DNA of 64,000 bases, from NCBI RefSeq assembly GCF_900324485.2, contig NC_046650.1, forward strand, positions 16,262,193-16,326,192, given 5' to 3'. Of this stretch, positions 29,684 to 49,764 are shown one piece after another (position 1 is the stretch's first letter; the number at the start of each line of letters is the position of its first letter). The translations under genes were made by a program, and so were the position numbers. Below the pieces are notes generated by a model. That model saw nothing but the letters and a program-made list of their open reading frames with translations. It was not told the DNA's origin and did not search any database. Origin of the DNA: Mastacembelus armatus (Eukaryota > Chordata > Actinopteri > Synbranchiformes > Mastacembelidae).

Positions 29684-30127
29684 GCCATGGCTGATAAGAG
29701 AAAATAACTACGTCTTTATAACACTCACAGTTGTTTATTGAACATGTATGATGATTCTCATTCTGTGTGTAGGGTCAGTATAAAAGAGCCAGTGAGAGTT
29801 TCCTGCAGGGGTATGAAGTTGCCTGTCACGTGGGCGACGTTGCTCTGCTACAGAAAGCACAGGTACAGTATTTTTAAATATCATATCTCTACCGGTCGAG
29901 GTCCATTTCGTGGCCATCCCAGCACCTGGCTGAAGCTAAGCTTGTATGTTGTGTGTCAGGCATTAGTGGCCAGTGCTCGTGCTCACGCCCTGATCGGTGG
30001 ATACAGCGCTGATGTGGCAGCAGCGACCCCCACCGCCCTGCAGCGACTGCTGGCCTGGAAGGAGACCAGACGATGTCAAGAGCTCAATACAGACTCTACA
30101 GATCGTACTGTTACTGCCTGGTACTAA
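26257..30127 (+). CDS. ttc29: Tetratricopeptide repeat protein 29
   Basis: An axonemal TPR protein needed for sperm flagellar motility and linked to intraflagellar transport and dynein in mammals. Exons: 26257-26339, 27083-27157, 27382-27441, 27652-27815, 27939-28115, 28306-28518, 28842-28927, 29110-29201, 29525-29648, 29773-29862, 29960-30127, giving 443 residues with all phases consistent. The block RNSLKQNICVEMLQEGYHRS and the C-terminal LLAWKETR match human TTC29 (RNSYKKNICVDMLRDGYHKS, LLSWKESR). TPR helices occupy the middle (GEANYQLGLAYQASGDHDAA; GNIFFTMGQYKRASESF). I took the ATG at 26257; a GTG frame runs slightly farther upstream. The first donor (CACAG/GTACAG) sits at the edge of a 39-bp minisatellite. 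Confidence 0.93.
26340..26846 (+). repeat. 39-bp minisatellite, 13 copies, starting at ttc29 exon 1 donor
   Basis: Thirteen 39-bp units run from the exon 1 donor of ttc29. Because 39 is a multiple of 3, several frames on both strands stay open throughout. In the exon 1 frame the unit reads YSTTAVLRAFSNR, with S/G/N and T/A/Q/P variants. Units ending at 26612, 26690, 26768 and 26807 recreate CAG/GTACAG donor-like sites at exact multiples of 39 bp from the real donor at 26339. The array is presumed intronic. Confidence 0.93.
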
Positions 30128-31290
30128 CTCACGGTCACATAATGATACTGGTGAATACTAAGACCAATACATTCTCATTTGTGCCTTAATGTGGATGTTC
30201 TGGTGTAAAAAACACACACCTCTAGCACACCCATGGTTCACATCAACCTGTATTTCCCACCTTTAAGACAAGCTTTAGCTAATTTACTCCAACTAGTCTC
30301 ATACACAACCGTGACCTGAGCTAATCTGGTCTGAGCTGCAGACATCAATGCTAACAGGCTAAACTAAGAGAGTGAAAACTGCACGCACTGGTTGGGAGAA
30401 GTCAAGAAATGTGGGGGGAGAGAGAGACGAGGAGTGTATGTATGCAACACACCGGGGACACTGTGATTATGTGTTCGGAGGTTTGCATCTCTAAGCCACC
30501 AGAACATCTTGTGAATACAACACAGCAGCCCGATTCTCCCTCACATGAGTGCAGCACAACACTTACAGCTGAAGAAACAAACATAAAGTACTGGGGGGAA
30601 ATGACATATTTCCTAATCATCTTTCTGAGCATGCTCTGTCCACCAGATCTCTGTTCCTGTTTGTATGATCGTTTCCTAATGAACAAACATAATCATCTAG
30701 TTACAGCTCAGCATCATTAAAAGCATTTGGACAAACAGAAAACAATACTGTCAGTCTGTTTTTTTTTTTTCAGAATTAAAATAAAGCCACTGCTCATTTA
30801 CGAACGATCATTTATTATTTACGTCAGTAATTCGGTTTATTTGTAGTTGTTTTCTGTTTGTCAGAATAGTTCATAGAAATGTTTTTATTGGTTTGTGTCA
30901 AAGTTGTTTTATTTTGAAAGTGTATTTATTTAATAAAAATGTACTATTCGTTTGTTATTAGTAGAAAACAATATTATACATATTTAATTTATGTAATATC
31001 TTTTACAGCTAATTTTGAAACATATTGTGTGTCCTAAATTAATTGTTAAACTTATTTTGCTGTTTGCGTTGTACTTGTTACTCTTAACTGTGAGTTACGG
31101 TAATCGGGGTGGGGGAAACTCTGCGCTTCTACTTTAGTCTTTACGGTCATGGTGAGACCCACGTGTCCGGAAAAAGCTCCGGGAGTTCTGCTTGTGTTTC
31201 TGGAAGAGAAGGAACTGGGGACTTGTAAAGTCCAGTCCGGTTGGTCTGAAGGGGCCGGGCGGGTGATCCTGTGAGCCGAGAGGCTGAAAC
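30128..31290. other. Region between ttc29 and slc10a7
   Basis: This holds the ttc29 3' UTR, AT-rich unique-looking DNA (30780-31080), then a modestly CG-rich block at 31090-31290 directly before the slc10a7 ATG, likely its promoter and 5' UTR. No other gene was seen. Confidence 0.5.
30780..30785 (+). terminator. Candidate ttc29 poly(A) signal
   Basis: AATAAA lies about 650 bases after the ttc29 stop codon. It is the first good hexamer on this strand that I noted; cleavage is not proven. Confidence 0.35.
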
Positions 31291-36567
<5,277 letters not shown>

Positions 36568-39496
36568 CCAGGATCAAAAATGACCGTATTTGCAAAGCGG
36601 ACCAAGGTGGAGGAAGATAGTCCTATGTGCCTTATTGCAACCAGAGACCTCAACGTGGTCGGGGGACCAGGCTCACTAGTCTCAATTTCCTCAGTTTCTA
36701 CAACTAAAAACTCCTGTTTCATATGTCAAACATATATATTATTTTATATTTAAGAGAAACAAGAGTACGTTTTATTTTTTTATGGAATACCCAAAAAAGA
36801 GAGACGGGCATTTTCTTCTGAAAAGAGGGACGTTTGGTTTGGAATCAACACGTGGCAGCAGGAACAAGGAAAGTGCTGCCTTTTTTTTTTTTTTTCCCCA
36901 AAATTTCATATTTTCTACATTTTTTTTTTTTTCTACTCTTTCTTCCAGCAGTGACCACCAAAAATGTGGACATTTATGCTCTTGATAGAAGCAAACTAAT
37001 GCTGGATAATCGTACATTTACTATAATGTAATCACAACTGTTTTGTTTTTTTGACACTTTCTAAATGATGATGATTTGTGGTAGCAGTCCAGTGGTGACA
37101 CTTTAGAGGGGATCATCAGTCCCGATGATGAAGCTACGACACGTACAATGAAGTAGGGAGTCTTGTTTTTTTAACAGGCAAACTGTCGTCATCTTCCCTG
37201 AAGCTTTCCAGATTCTTATATGTATTTTCTTGCACTATTCGCACATTTACGTCACGTTTGTCCTTTTCTAAACATCTTGGATTCTGACCAACATTTTAAA
37301 CTTGGACCAATAAGGAATCAGGAGTCCGGCACAAAATATTTTGAAAAATGAAAGAATACATTTACATCTGTATGTAGATGATCCCCTATTCTATATATGT
37401 AGCTTAGCTGACGGTCGTATCATTTTGTTACGTGGTCTACGTATCCTTATGGATGTAGATGGTCCCTTATTCCCTAAAATCTTATGATTTTATCCCTTCA
37501 TTTTCAATCCTCTACCGTCTTTAAATCCAGTTAAAGGAAATGAATGTATTTTTAGACGTTTCCTACTATGTGACCTTAAGTCTATGGACCAAACCAACAT
37601 GTAGAAGAAAAAAAAGGGGGTAAAAGCACAAAGTACACCTTCCAAAAAGCTGTTCTGATTCTGAAAACCTTGCCCACAAGCACTTAGGCAGTGTTTGCAT
37701 AAGTTGTTTATTGGTCATGTTGTGTTGCCTTACATATTAATATTATTGTATCTTTATTATTGCCTGATAGGGCTTCATGTTACATCAGGAGAACACCTCT
37801 GCTCATGCCCAGCAGACATAATGAGGGTCCTCAGATCTGCAAACAGCTGATTGTATTAGCAGGTAGCATTAGCATGCTAACATTACCATAAGTCTGTTTA
37901 CTTCCAAAAAGGTGCATGGAATCAGTTTGGCTTTAAAAGTGAGTAAACATTAGACGTCGTCAGCTTAAATGAAGTGAGGGTTTATTGTTGTATGAGTCTG
38001 GATTAGACTAAGACCAGTGTATCTACTGCTCTGCCAACTAACTGGACGTCTTCTCTCTAGAGAAATGGATGCAGGTGTATAAATCTCAGTAAGATCACAA
38101 AAGACACATTGAGTTTAGTGTTGTATCTCAAATACAAATGTTTATTCACTCGACAGGACAAACAAATGTTATCAGACTGTTGACTTTGACCAAGAATGTC
38201 CCTAAAAGACGAGCAGCTTCTGCTCTCAGATGCAGTTTCTATGGGAATATTGAAGCCTTGCACAGCACAAATGCCATTTTACTGGTCATCCAGTAACAAT
38301 CAGTGTCTTTCTGTTTACAGTGTGATTGTTTTGCCTGTTTTGGGATGTGAGCTGGTGAATGACACACGTGTGGGTCTGTTCCTACTTTTTAATAAAAAGA
38401 ACTATAAGGAAATTAACAAACTAAATTATATTTTTTTCTGTACTGCCATTTACTTAAATGTATAGTAAACCCCTCACTGCGTTTATGGAAATTGTTCTGA
38501 GTGTTATGGGGCTGTAGCAGGAGACTGCTTCAATTGTCAGAGCCCTTTTAAATACAGTTTGGGAAGAGTTCTTGTATTTGTTATCTGACCAAATGGGAAG
38601 AAACACTCAGGGACGTTTTGGCAGCTCATTCATTTCACTGACCCAACTTTTTTTTTTTGGACAGATGGCTCTTCTGTCACATCATTTGGATGAAGTAATA
38701 TTAAAATTAGGCTATGAATGGCCTGCCAACGTACCCTAAGGGCCTTGTGCTGCTTCTAACACATAACCAGACCCAAATGATTTGAAATTACTAAGCAACT
38801 AGCACAGACATGCATAAAGCCTCAGACCACAGGAGCTGAAATAAAGAAACGCACAATGAGCTGTACTGAAAATATACTTTATTTTAGGTGCAGCCATTCG
38901 ACTTTACCAGAAATTAGTAATTTAATATTAGTAACTGAGCCCTTTGGTGAGATAATCACACACATCAACCTAATTAACGTTAATTAGACTCATATTATTA
39001 GTTGAATTTGCTAAATCCATCCAAATCTGCATTTATACAAATACATGATCCTATTAAACGGTTCTAGAGCCGGACTGACAGGCCTTTTGTCACTACTCTC
39101 ATACAGTGATGTGTGTGTTGGTACATTTTCAAACGCATGCCAAAAAAACAAGTAGCTACCAAATGGTGTGTGTCATCTTTGCCTTGCCTGTGCATTTCCT
39201 ACTTTGCACCAGAAGGCAAACATGTTGAAGGCAGCAAGGCAGAAATATTTAGCCAAGAACACTTTCTTGAGCACAAGTTGGCTATTTGGGAAACTTATTA
39301 CACGTGAAAACAAGATTAAAACTCCACAGTAGATGGGAGGCTGGAACAACCAGGCTTAACTCAGTAACAGTATCTCTGTGTTTTCAGTTTGCAACAGAAC
39401 AATATGCTTTATAAATTCAGTCACAAGCTCTGGTTTCTGGAAATATTTTGGTGTCTAGGACTGTTTCTACCACTGTTCATGCATGTTGCCTGTATT
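36568..39496. other. Convergent 3' region of slc10a7 and reeld1
   Basis: The two genes end tail to tail here. It contains presumed UTRs, a GCTAACA-type repeat fragment at 37855-37900, and an AATAAA at 38391-38396 on the plus strand that could end a long slc10a7 transcript. No further gene was seen. Confidence 0.5.
38878..38883 (-). terminator. Candidate reeld1 poly(A) signal
   Basis: AATAAA on the minus strand (TTTATT as shown) lies about 610 bases beyond the reeld1 stop codon. Placement is plausible; use is not shown. Confidence 0.35.
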
Positions 39497-43074
<3,578 letters not shown>

Positions 43075-43076
43075 CT

Positions 43077-43078
<2 letters not shown>

Positions 43079-43105
<27 letters not shown>
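43079..43105. repeat. (CA)n microsatellite just upstream of reeld1 ATG
   Basis: A CA run begins five bases above the reeld1 start codon, so a (GT)n tract would lie in its 5' leader. Confidence 0.9.
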
Positions 43106-43107
<2 letters not shown>

Positions 43108-46100
43108 TTCTGTTGTAATCAATCATTTAGATTTAATTAAAGAATAGATTGTTTTGCTTCTTGTTTTCTGTTAGTTTATTATTGACATTCACATCAATAA
43201 TAATAACAAACACTCATTGTCCTCTAATTACATAATTTACAAATGAATAAACAAAAGGTGCAGCAGTGCAACATCTTTACCTTATGCAGCAGTGACTTCA
43301 GGAAAATCTCAGCCACTTAATGCTCTTCTTCTCCTTCTTCTTCTTCTTCTTCTTCTTCTTCTTCTTGAGTTTGTAAAGAGTCACTTCCTCACAGTTGCTC
43401 TGTTGCCGTGTGTGAAAAAGCCTCCACACTGTTTAAATCCCAACAGAGACTCTGAAGTGTTTTTTTAAAGTGCAGGAGGATGAGCTTGAAGTTTGGAGGG
43501 AGCTGAAGGTCCAGGATGTGGAGGGAGGGGTGCATAGAACCAGAACATGTAGAGCTGCAGATCACATTCTTGAGGACATTATTTTATATTTACTTTTATA
43601 ATAATGATTTATTATTAAAAGAAGACAAATATTAATATGCTGTTATATGTGCATGATGTCTGTATTTGTGTGAGTAATGAAGCCAAAATGCATCATAGTT
43701 CCCTTTTTTCTTTTATTGACACATATTTCTACTTCTATTTTTTTATGAGTACAATATGAGTCATATTGATGTGGTAGTTCTTGGCCTTATTTATACAATC
43801 TGATTATTTCTGATTTCTTCTGACAGGTAGAACAACAAGCACAAACTATTTTCAGTGAAGTCTCTCATACCTGTTTGCACGTCACACTGCAGAAGGAGAG
43901 TCACTCTTTTCTAGTGGGGTTATTTCTATGGGATTAGGACCCCACTACATGTACACTACCAGGATGTACACCAGCTGTAGCTGCCTCCCTCCAGGATCTC
44001 CCAAATTTTTCTATTTGTTCTTCCTCCCCCCACCTCAGTCCCTCTTTATCCCTTTTATTCCCGTCTGCAGCCACTACATCATTTTACCCCCCAATTTAAT
44101 AGTGATGTAAATAATATAAATACAAAATGTATGTCTTTATATTTTAAAGTGACAATCTGAGGTTTTCCTAATGTCCTGTGAAATTTGCAGTGCTGGAAGA
44201 AGTACTTGGGTCCTTTACTGCAGTAACATTGAAAAATACCTCAGTGGAACGGTCCAGTATTGTGGTTTTTGTTCCATCACAGTTTCTTTGCCAGAGTTGG
44301 TCCAAACGTTCTGATTCACGTCTGTTATTCACACAGTTTGTCTTCTCCTCCTCCTCCTCCTCCTCTCTGTGTTGCCAACTATAACATTTTTATTGTTTTT
44401 TTTTAACAAGGATAAACTACTGCAGTATTCCTGCAGTACAAAGTTCAGGTTGGCAACCAGTGCAAACACAGCAGACAGGTAGGCTTTTCCTTCAAGTGTA
44501 CATTTAATTAGATCCGCTTTAGTTTAGTTATTATTCATTTGACATTTTAGGATGTAAACTGTATATAAAGTGAATTAAAACATCAAAACTAAAATAAAAT
44601 TGATCATTTCTATGTCGAATTTATAGTTTTTTGTGATTTTATTGGATTTCAGGTTTCCGACAGGTGTGCAGTTACAGGTGGACATGGAGTTAAACATTAT
44701 CTACAGACACTTTCATATGTACGGGTATTACATTTAGAAATAAAGTTGTTTTTTTTAAGGTTCATGCAGAAACTTATCGGTCCAGAATAGAACAGAATAT
44801 TATATTGTCATTGTACAAGCGTCCAACAAATCACAGTGATACTGCTGCCAGTGACACAGCAAAGAAACAAATAAATGATAAAAATAAAAATGCAATAAAC
44901 AGACAGACAGCAACTTCACACATAAAAAAATAAAATAAAAACTGAGGATATTGCACAGTCATTACATTGCAGACGTCCAGTCAACAGGTTTACTGTAGGT
45001 CTCTTGTTGCACTTGGGGAAAACTAATCAAGGTGGTGGAGGTGTGAGTCTTAGAAGACGCTATCGATGGGATGAGCATCGATACCCTGCAGGCGTCTGGT
45101 CTGTGTGTCTGTGAGAGAGTAACTGTATGTGCAGGATAGTTTGTGTAGATTTAATAACTCACTCTAGTGCTTCTTTGTTTTGCCACAGTAAAGCTTGTAA
45201 ATTACACCTGGGTGGCATGATAGAGAATAATTTCCACAGCAGCTGCGGCAAGTTCCTGTTCCTCGTCGTCCTTAGAAAGTAGTAGTAGAAAGCCGCTGCT
45301 TTGTTTGTCACAATGTGGGTGTCAGTCCATGTAAGATCCTGAGGGATGTGTTTGCCCCGAAGTTTAAAAACACAGTCTCTTGGAGGGGTTGAGTATCAGC
45401 TTGAGGTCAGTTTGTGTAGGCAGACTTGTGACTGTTTCCTGTTTGTCAAACTACACTTGTTTTGCTGCAAACCTGATGGCCTGATTTGTGTTTGTGTTGT
45501 GTCACTGGTGCACAGAGTGTAGAGCAGAGGACTCCAGTGCTGAGCGGCAGGAACCGAATGCTTGACTGTTAAAAGTCTTTAAACCATTTGCATATACATG
45601 GGCTGGCACACTAGTAAGGTCGCTCAGTGTGGATGCCATTGTGCTGGGGATGACGGTTCTGAATGGAGAACTGAAATCAACAATCATTGTAGCATATGAA
45701 CCAGGATGTTCGTCTAATTATCTGTTTGCTTAGCAAATTTGTGTTGGTAGGGTGGAAGGGATGACTGTATGTGCTTTGGGACGAGCTTGTCAAGCTCTTA
45801 GGTGACACAGGTCTGTAGTCATTTAGGCTACTGGATGTTTTCTTCAGGACAGACACAATGTTGGTATCTTTAAAGCATTTAGGAACAGGAGGTTAAAGTT
45901 GTTTTTTTTGGCCGACTCGTCTGCAGTCTCTGAGTATACCAACCCTCTTCTGACAGCCTGTGTGCTCACCGTGAGTGCCAGGTGGCTGGTAGTGTGGTGA
46001 GCTCCGTCTCTGCCTTTGTCACTTTAAAGCTTTGAAAGTGGTTTGACTCTTCAGTGAGCAGCTTACTGCTGGTGCTCGGGTTCTTGCTGCTCTTGGCCTT

Positions 46101-46351
46101 GGTGATATGCTAGAATTTCTAATGCTCTTGGGTAATTTAAGGTGTTGAAATGCATCTTGTTTTAAGTCTGTCTGTTTGCATCTAAAAGTTTGTTTATTTT
46201 TGTAATTTTGTATTTGTTAAATAAATAGAAGAAACTGTAGCTGCCAAATTACTGAAGCAGTACCCACGTTTATATTTATAGTATTATCAGTATTTGCATA
46301 AATGGAGTGTGCGGTATAATCAATTACTTTGTGTGTGTGTTACAGGTAACG
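43106..46351. other. Intergenic stretch between reeld1 and the lectin-like gene
   Basis: No coding exon was recognised. It contains a (CTT)n microsatellite at about 43332-43366, an AAGTACTT-type repeat end at 44186-44240, a (CTC)n run near 44344-44364, and a decayed block at 44790-46130 (separate entry). LSM6, expected here from human synteny, was looked for and not seen. Confidence 0.5.
44790..46130. other. Decayed repeat-like block, family unknown
   Basis: A roughly 1.3-kb stretch has mixed composition unlike the AT-rich flanks and no long open frame. It opens with ATATTGTCATTGTACAAG, a wording often seen at the ends of old fish repeats. It also contains ATCGATGGGATGAGCATCGAT, a 21-base interrupted palindrome, near 45062-45082. 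A degraded transposon or gene relic is suspected; nothing more can be said. Confidence 0.3.
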
Positions 46352-49062
46352 ATGAAGTGTGTGTTGTTTTCTCTCCTCGTGACTTGGACGCTCGCCGCCT
46401 CAGGTGAGAAGAACAGATGGTTCAGTTTCACCTGATCATATTCCTCAGTGGAAAGTCATGGAGCAGCAGGGATGGATCATGTTTATTCTTTCTTTAATCA
46501 AATGTCTTTCATTGAAATGCAGAGGCTCTAGTAAGGTTTGTCATTAAAATCAGGTATGTGTTTTAATACCTCTACCTGAATGATGTGTCCGTAGGGGTGG
46601 AACAAGACTCACCATGCCCACCTCAGTGGCTCCTGTTCGGGCACAGATGCTTCGCTTTCTACCCTGTGTGGAGCTCCTGGAGCACCGCTCATGTACACTG
46701 AAAATTATTTATAATGCATAAAATCCAGGTGTTATATTATGGTTCAATAATATGTGTGTGTGTGTGTGTGTTAGTCTTTGTGCTCTCAGACAGGTGGTGA
46801 TTTTGTGTCACTTCACTCACCTGAGGAGTTGCAGTTCATCCGTCAGCTCACAAACAGTCCGGTCTGGCTGGGTGGATACCTGCCACAACAGGTGAGGTGA
46901 AGCTCACCTGTGCTTCTGTATTTACAAGGACATGATTCTAACGGTCTCCTCTTTCTGTCTTTCCCTCTCAAGAATGACAGTTTTGCTCTCAGGATCAGAG
47001 ACCGTACCAATCAGATGCAGGAGAAGAGCATGGTGGGCAGGGCTTGCATAGAAATGGACCCCAAAAGTAAAAGCAATTTAATGGCTAATTAGTCAAATAA
47101 ATATTTTATTACCACTTTATTTATACTTTCCTACAGGTCAGCACTGAAGTGCAAAGCACAGATACATTTGTTCAGTGATAATGACAAATATAGAATAAAC
47201 ATAAAGAAGTAAAACTAATAAATTAGCATAAAACAAATGTCCTAACCCAGATACAGATCACATGTTAATCTGAGTTCTAGAATAAGGCTGAAATCTGAAA
47301 ACTGAAAACCTGTAATAAGGAGAAATGACTCTGGAGGTGAAATTATGATTCAATCCCAGATTAAAACTTTATATCAAAATGAGAAACATATACTTTTGTT
47401 TAAAAAGGTGAGAAAACAGAGCCAGGAAATAAAAGATATGGCTGTGTGTGTTCAGGTGGAGAGCTGCACAGAGCCTCCTGTGAAGAGTTAAGATTCTACA
47501 TCTGCTGCTCCAGAGCCCAGTGAGTCCAAAACCAGCGTCGCATCAGTGGGCATGACTTAAACCTGCTGGTGCTGACTCTTCCCAGTTTCCTGGTCGTCAA
47601 TGCAAATAAGTGAAGATAAAATGTAAAATCCTGATGTGACGATCGCCCATGTATGAACTTTGAGATAGTGCCCAACCGTAACTAGTATCACCTGCTTGTT
47701 ATCATGTGCTTGAGCAACTGCCAGATTAGGTATTTACCCAAACGTTAAAGTGTTTATTTTTAATCCTGTCTGCTTATCTCCAGCTCCGGTTCCACCGTCT
47801 TCACCAGAAGCAGAAAACCAGCTGCACCAGGTGAGAGTTTACTGATCATAATTCACCCAGAACAGGAACATCTGCACCAAATTTGACATCGTCATGTCTA
47901 GATCTGTGTCGTCAGCTGAGATGATGCATTTCCTGCTTCGCTCTCGGCCTCTGCAGGTGTTCTCCGTGGTGTGAATTTGTTCAGTGTCATGTGGGGTCAC
48001 ACTGACATGTTGACAGAGGGGATTCTCCACTGGTCCCCCTTCCTCAGACAGCTTAGGTCTGGTCATCTGACAAAGAGTTGCTACACCAGCTTCGTCCAGC
48101 AGGAGGCGCTCTACCTGCACAGAATCAGCAGCACACTGGAGGTCAGAGGTCATCATGTGGATTTTGTCTGAGTTTGATTCTCTTTTTGACACTAACGAGC
48201 ACATTTTCAGGAGGTTCCACGAGTGGCCTCTAGTAAGAGGATGTTGTTTAAAGAGATTTTAGTAAAATATTTTATTAGTTTTTCATTAGATGAACAAACT
48301 GAACCATCAGTTTTTGCTTTTGTATAATGACACAAAGATTTGGTCGGAGCAGCGTGATGTTTGCTCTGTGCGTTGTTCCCACAGGCTCTGATCAGTGGCC
48401 TGCAGGAAGCAGACAATACGAGATCACTGCTGCTGCACACGCTCAAACACTACAGGCACAGAAACAAGGTGAGACACACCTTCTGGACTCCCAGTAACAA
48501 GTGTGCAAAGCAGGAACTGTTCCACCTTCAAACACTGGTTGTGATGCTGATGATGCTGATTTTCCTTTTACCATAAATAATTCAGTGTAATTGTTGTACA
48601 AATCTTTACTGTGTCCTTGTCCAGAGCCTTGTGGTGTCCCCGCTCCCACAGTGGCTCCTCTACAGCCTGCAGTCTTTCCACTTGGTGGTTTTAGAGGAAC
48701 CGATCTACTGGCTGGTGGCTCTGTCGGCTCGGGCCTCTCTCTATAGCTACCTGCTTGAGAAACTGCCCCTCCCAAAGCCAGGACCCAATCCCCAGCTGGT
48801 GTCTAAGTCTGTGGCTAACACCCTCTACCAGGAATGGAAATATGAGGTCACCTGGACCCTCAGGTACAGGTTCACTATAATGACACAGCAGGGCAGTTGC
48901 ATTGATACGTGAAGGCGTCTGCTGCCTCAGCGACTCCACTTTATGGTGGTGCAGTGTTTCATTTCAGCAGTCACATGTTTTCCAAATGGATGACAAATAT
49001 ACAAACAAAAAGAAATATGTCATCAGGAAAAGACGGGCAAGATGTTTATCTGATTTGTTTTT

Positions 49063-49140
<78 letters not shown>

Positions 49141-49252
49141 CAGGTACCAAAAGGTGATAAAGGAACAGCAGGACCAGGTGAACGTGTTTAAAGCCATCAG
49201 CATCTTCAGAGAGCACATGATGAACCAGAAGAGTTTCTTCAAGGCCGTGTAA
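46352..49252 (+). CDS. Secreted C-type-lectin-like protein joined to a TenA/heme-oxygenase-like helical domain (putative)
   Basis: Exons: 46352-46403, 46595-46692, 46775-46891, 46973-47066, 47456-47519, 47784-47830, 47957-48141, 48385-48468, 48625-48863, 49144-49252; all junctions are in phase, about 362 residues. The start MKCVLFSLLVTWTLAAS is a signal peptide. Residues about 20-140 look like a long-form CTLD: CPPQWLLFGHRCFAFY, HSLCSQTGGDFVSLHSPEE, VWLGGYLPQQ, GRACIEMD and RASCEELRFYIC. It has no EPN/QPD or WND calcium motif. From 47987 the sequence changes to helices: LTEGILHWSPFLRQLRSGHL, FVQQEALYLHRIS, WLVALSARASLYSYLLEKL, NTLYQEWKYEVTW and IFREHMMNQKSFFKAV, a pattern like TenA/PqqC-type heme-oxygenase folds. 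A TGA directly follows the donor at 47519, so the lectin could also end there with a second gene starting at ATG 47987. I do not recognise a named gene. Confidence 0.6.
49064..49138. repeat. Long (GT)n microsatellite against a splice acceptor
   Basis: About 74 bases of uninterrupted GT end five bases before the acceptor CAG of the exon at 49144 in the lectin/TenA-like gene. Confidence 0.95.
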
Positions 49253-49386
49253 GAACACATCAGTCACTGTGTTTAAATGGCTTTTGTTATTTTACACAAA
49301 TCCAAACCGGTAGTTGATTCAGAAAATAAAACTTACACAGAAGATCACCGGCCTTATTCTTTCTGACGTTTATGCTCCTGCTGCAG

Positions 49387-49764
49387 AACCTGTAATACTG
49401 AGGGTGATGGATGATGAAGTGGGGGAAGCCCAGGTGGGACTGCTGGAGGAGGTGAGTCATTTAGTTGGGTTTATTTTTACAGCTCAGCTGCTGAGCTGAT
49501 GCACAGTTGACTTCTTTAGATCTTATTTTTTGTACGTAAATACAGTGGAAATTCATTTGTCAGTTGCAGCGAAGCTCTCACTGACTCACGGCCTATACGA
49601 CTTTGATCTGTTTACATTTAAGAGCAGTCCTTCCAGTTTCTTCTTCCACTAGAGTACTGTACTGTTCTGTTTGCTAGATTTCACAATAAACAAAATGTTA
49701 ATAGTGAATCCTCTCGTCCGTAGGTGGGCGCTTTCTTTCTGTCAGCGAAAAGAGACAAACAATA
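49387..49764 (+). other. Two exon-like blocks downstream of the lectin/TenA-like gene, out of phase
   Basis: 49387-49451 (after TGCTGCAG, ending in a GTGAGT donor) reads PVILRVMDDEVGEAQVGLLEE. 49724-49764 (after CCGTAG) reads VGAFFLSAKRDKQ and a stop. Together they look like a natural C-terminal helix and end. The strong donor after 49248 delivers two bases, while this frame needs one, so the join as read gives an early stop (VTCNTEGDG). Either the gene ends at 49252, or an alternative donor is used, or one base has been lost or gained. Confidence 0.4.

Noticed and set aside
30128-31290. pou4f2 between ttc29 and slc10a7
   Set aside because: No POU or homeodomain frame is present, and only 1.2 kb separates the two genes.
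48902-49157. Cys/Val-repeat ORFs and their His/Thr antisense
   Set aside because: They are direct translations of the (GT)n microsatellite in an intron.
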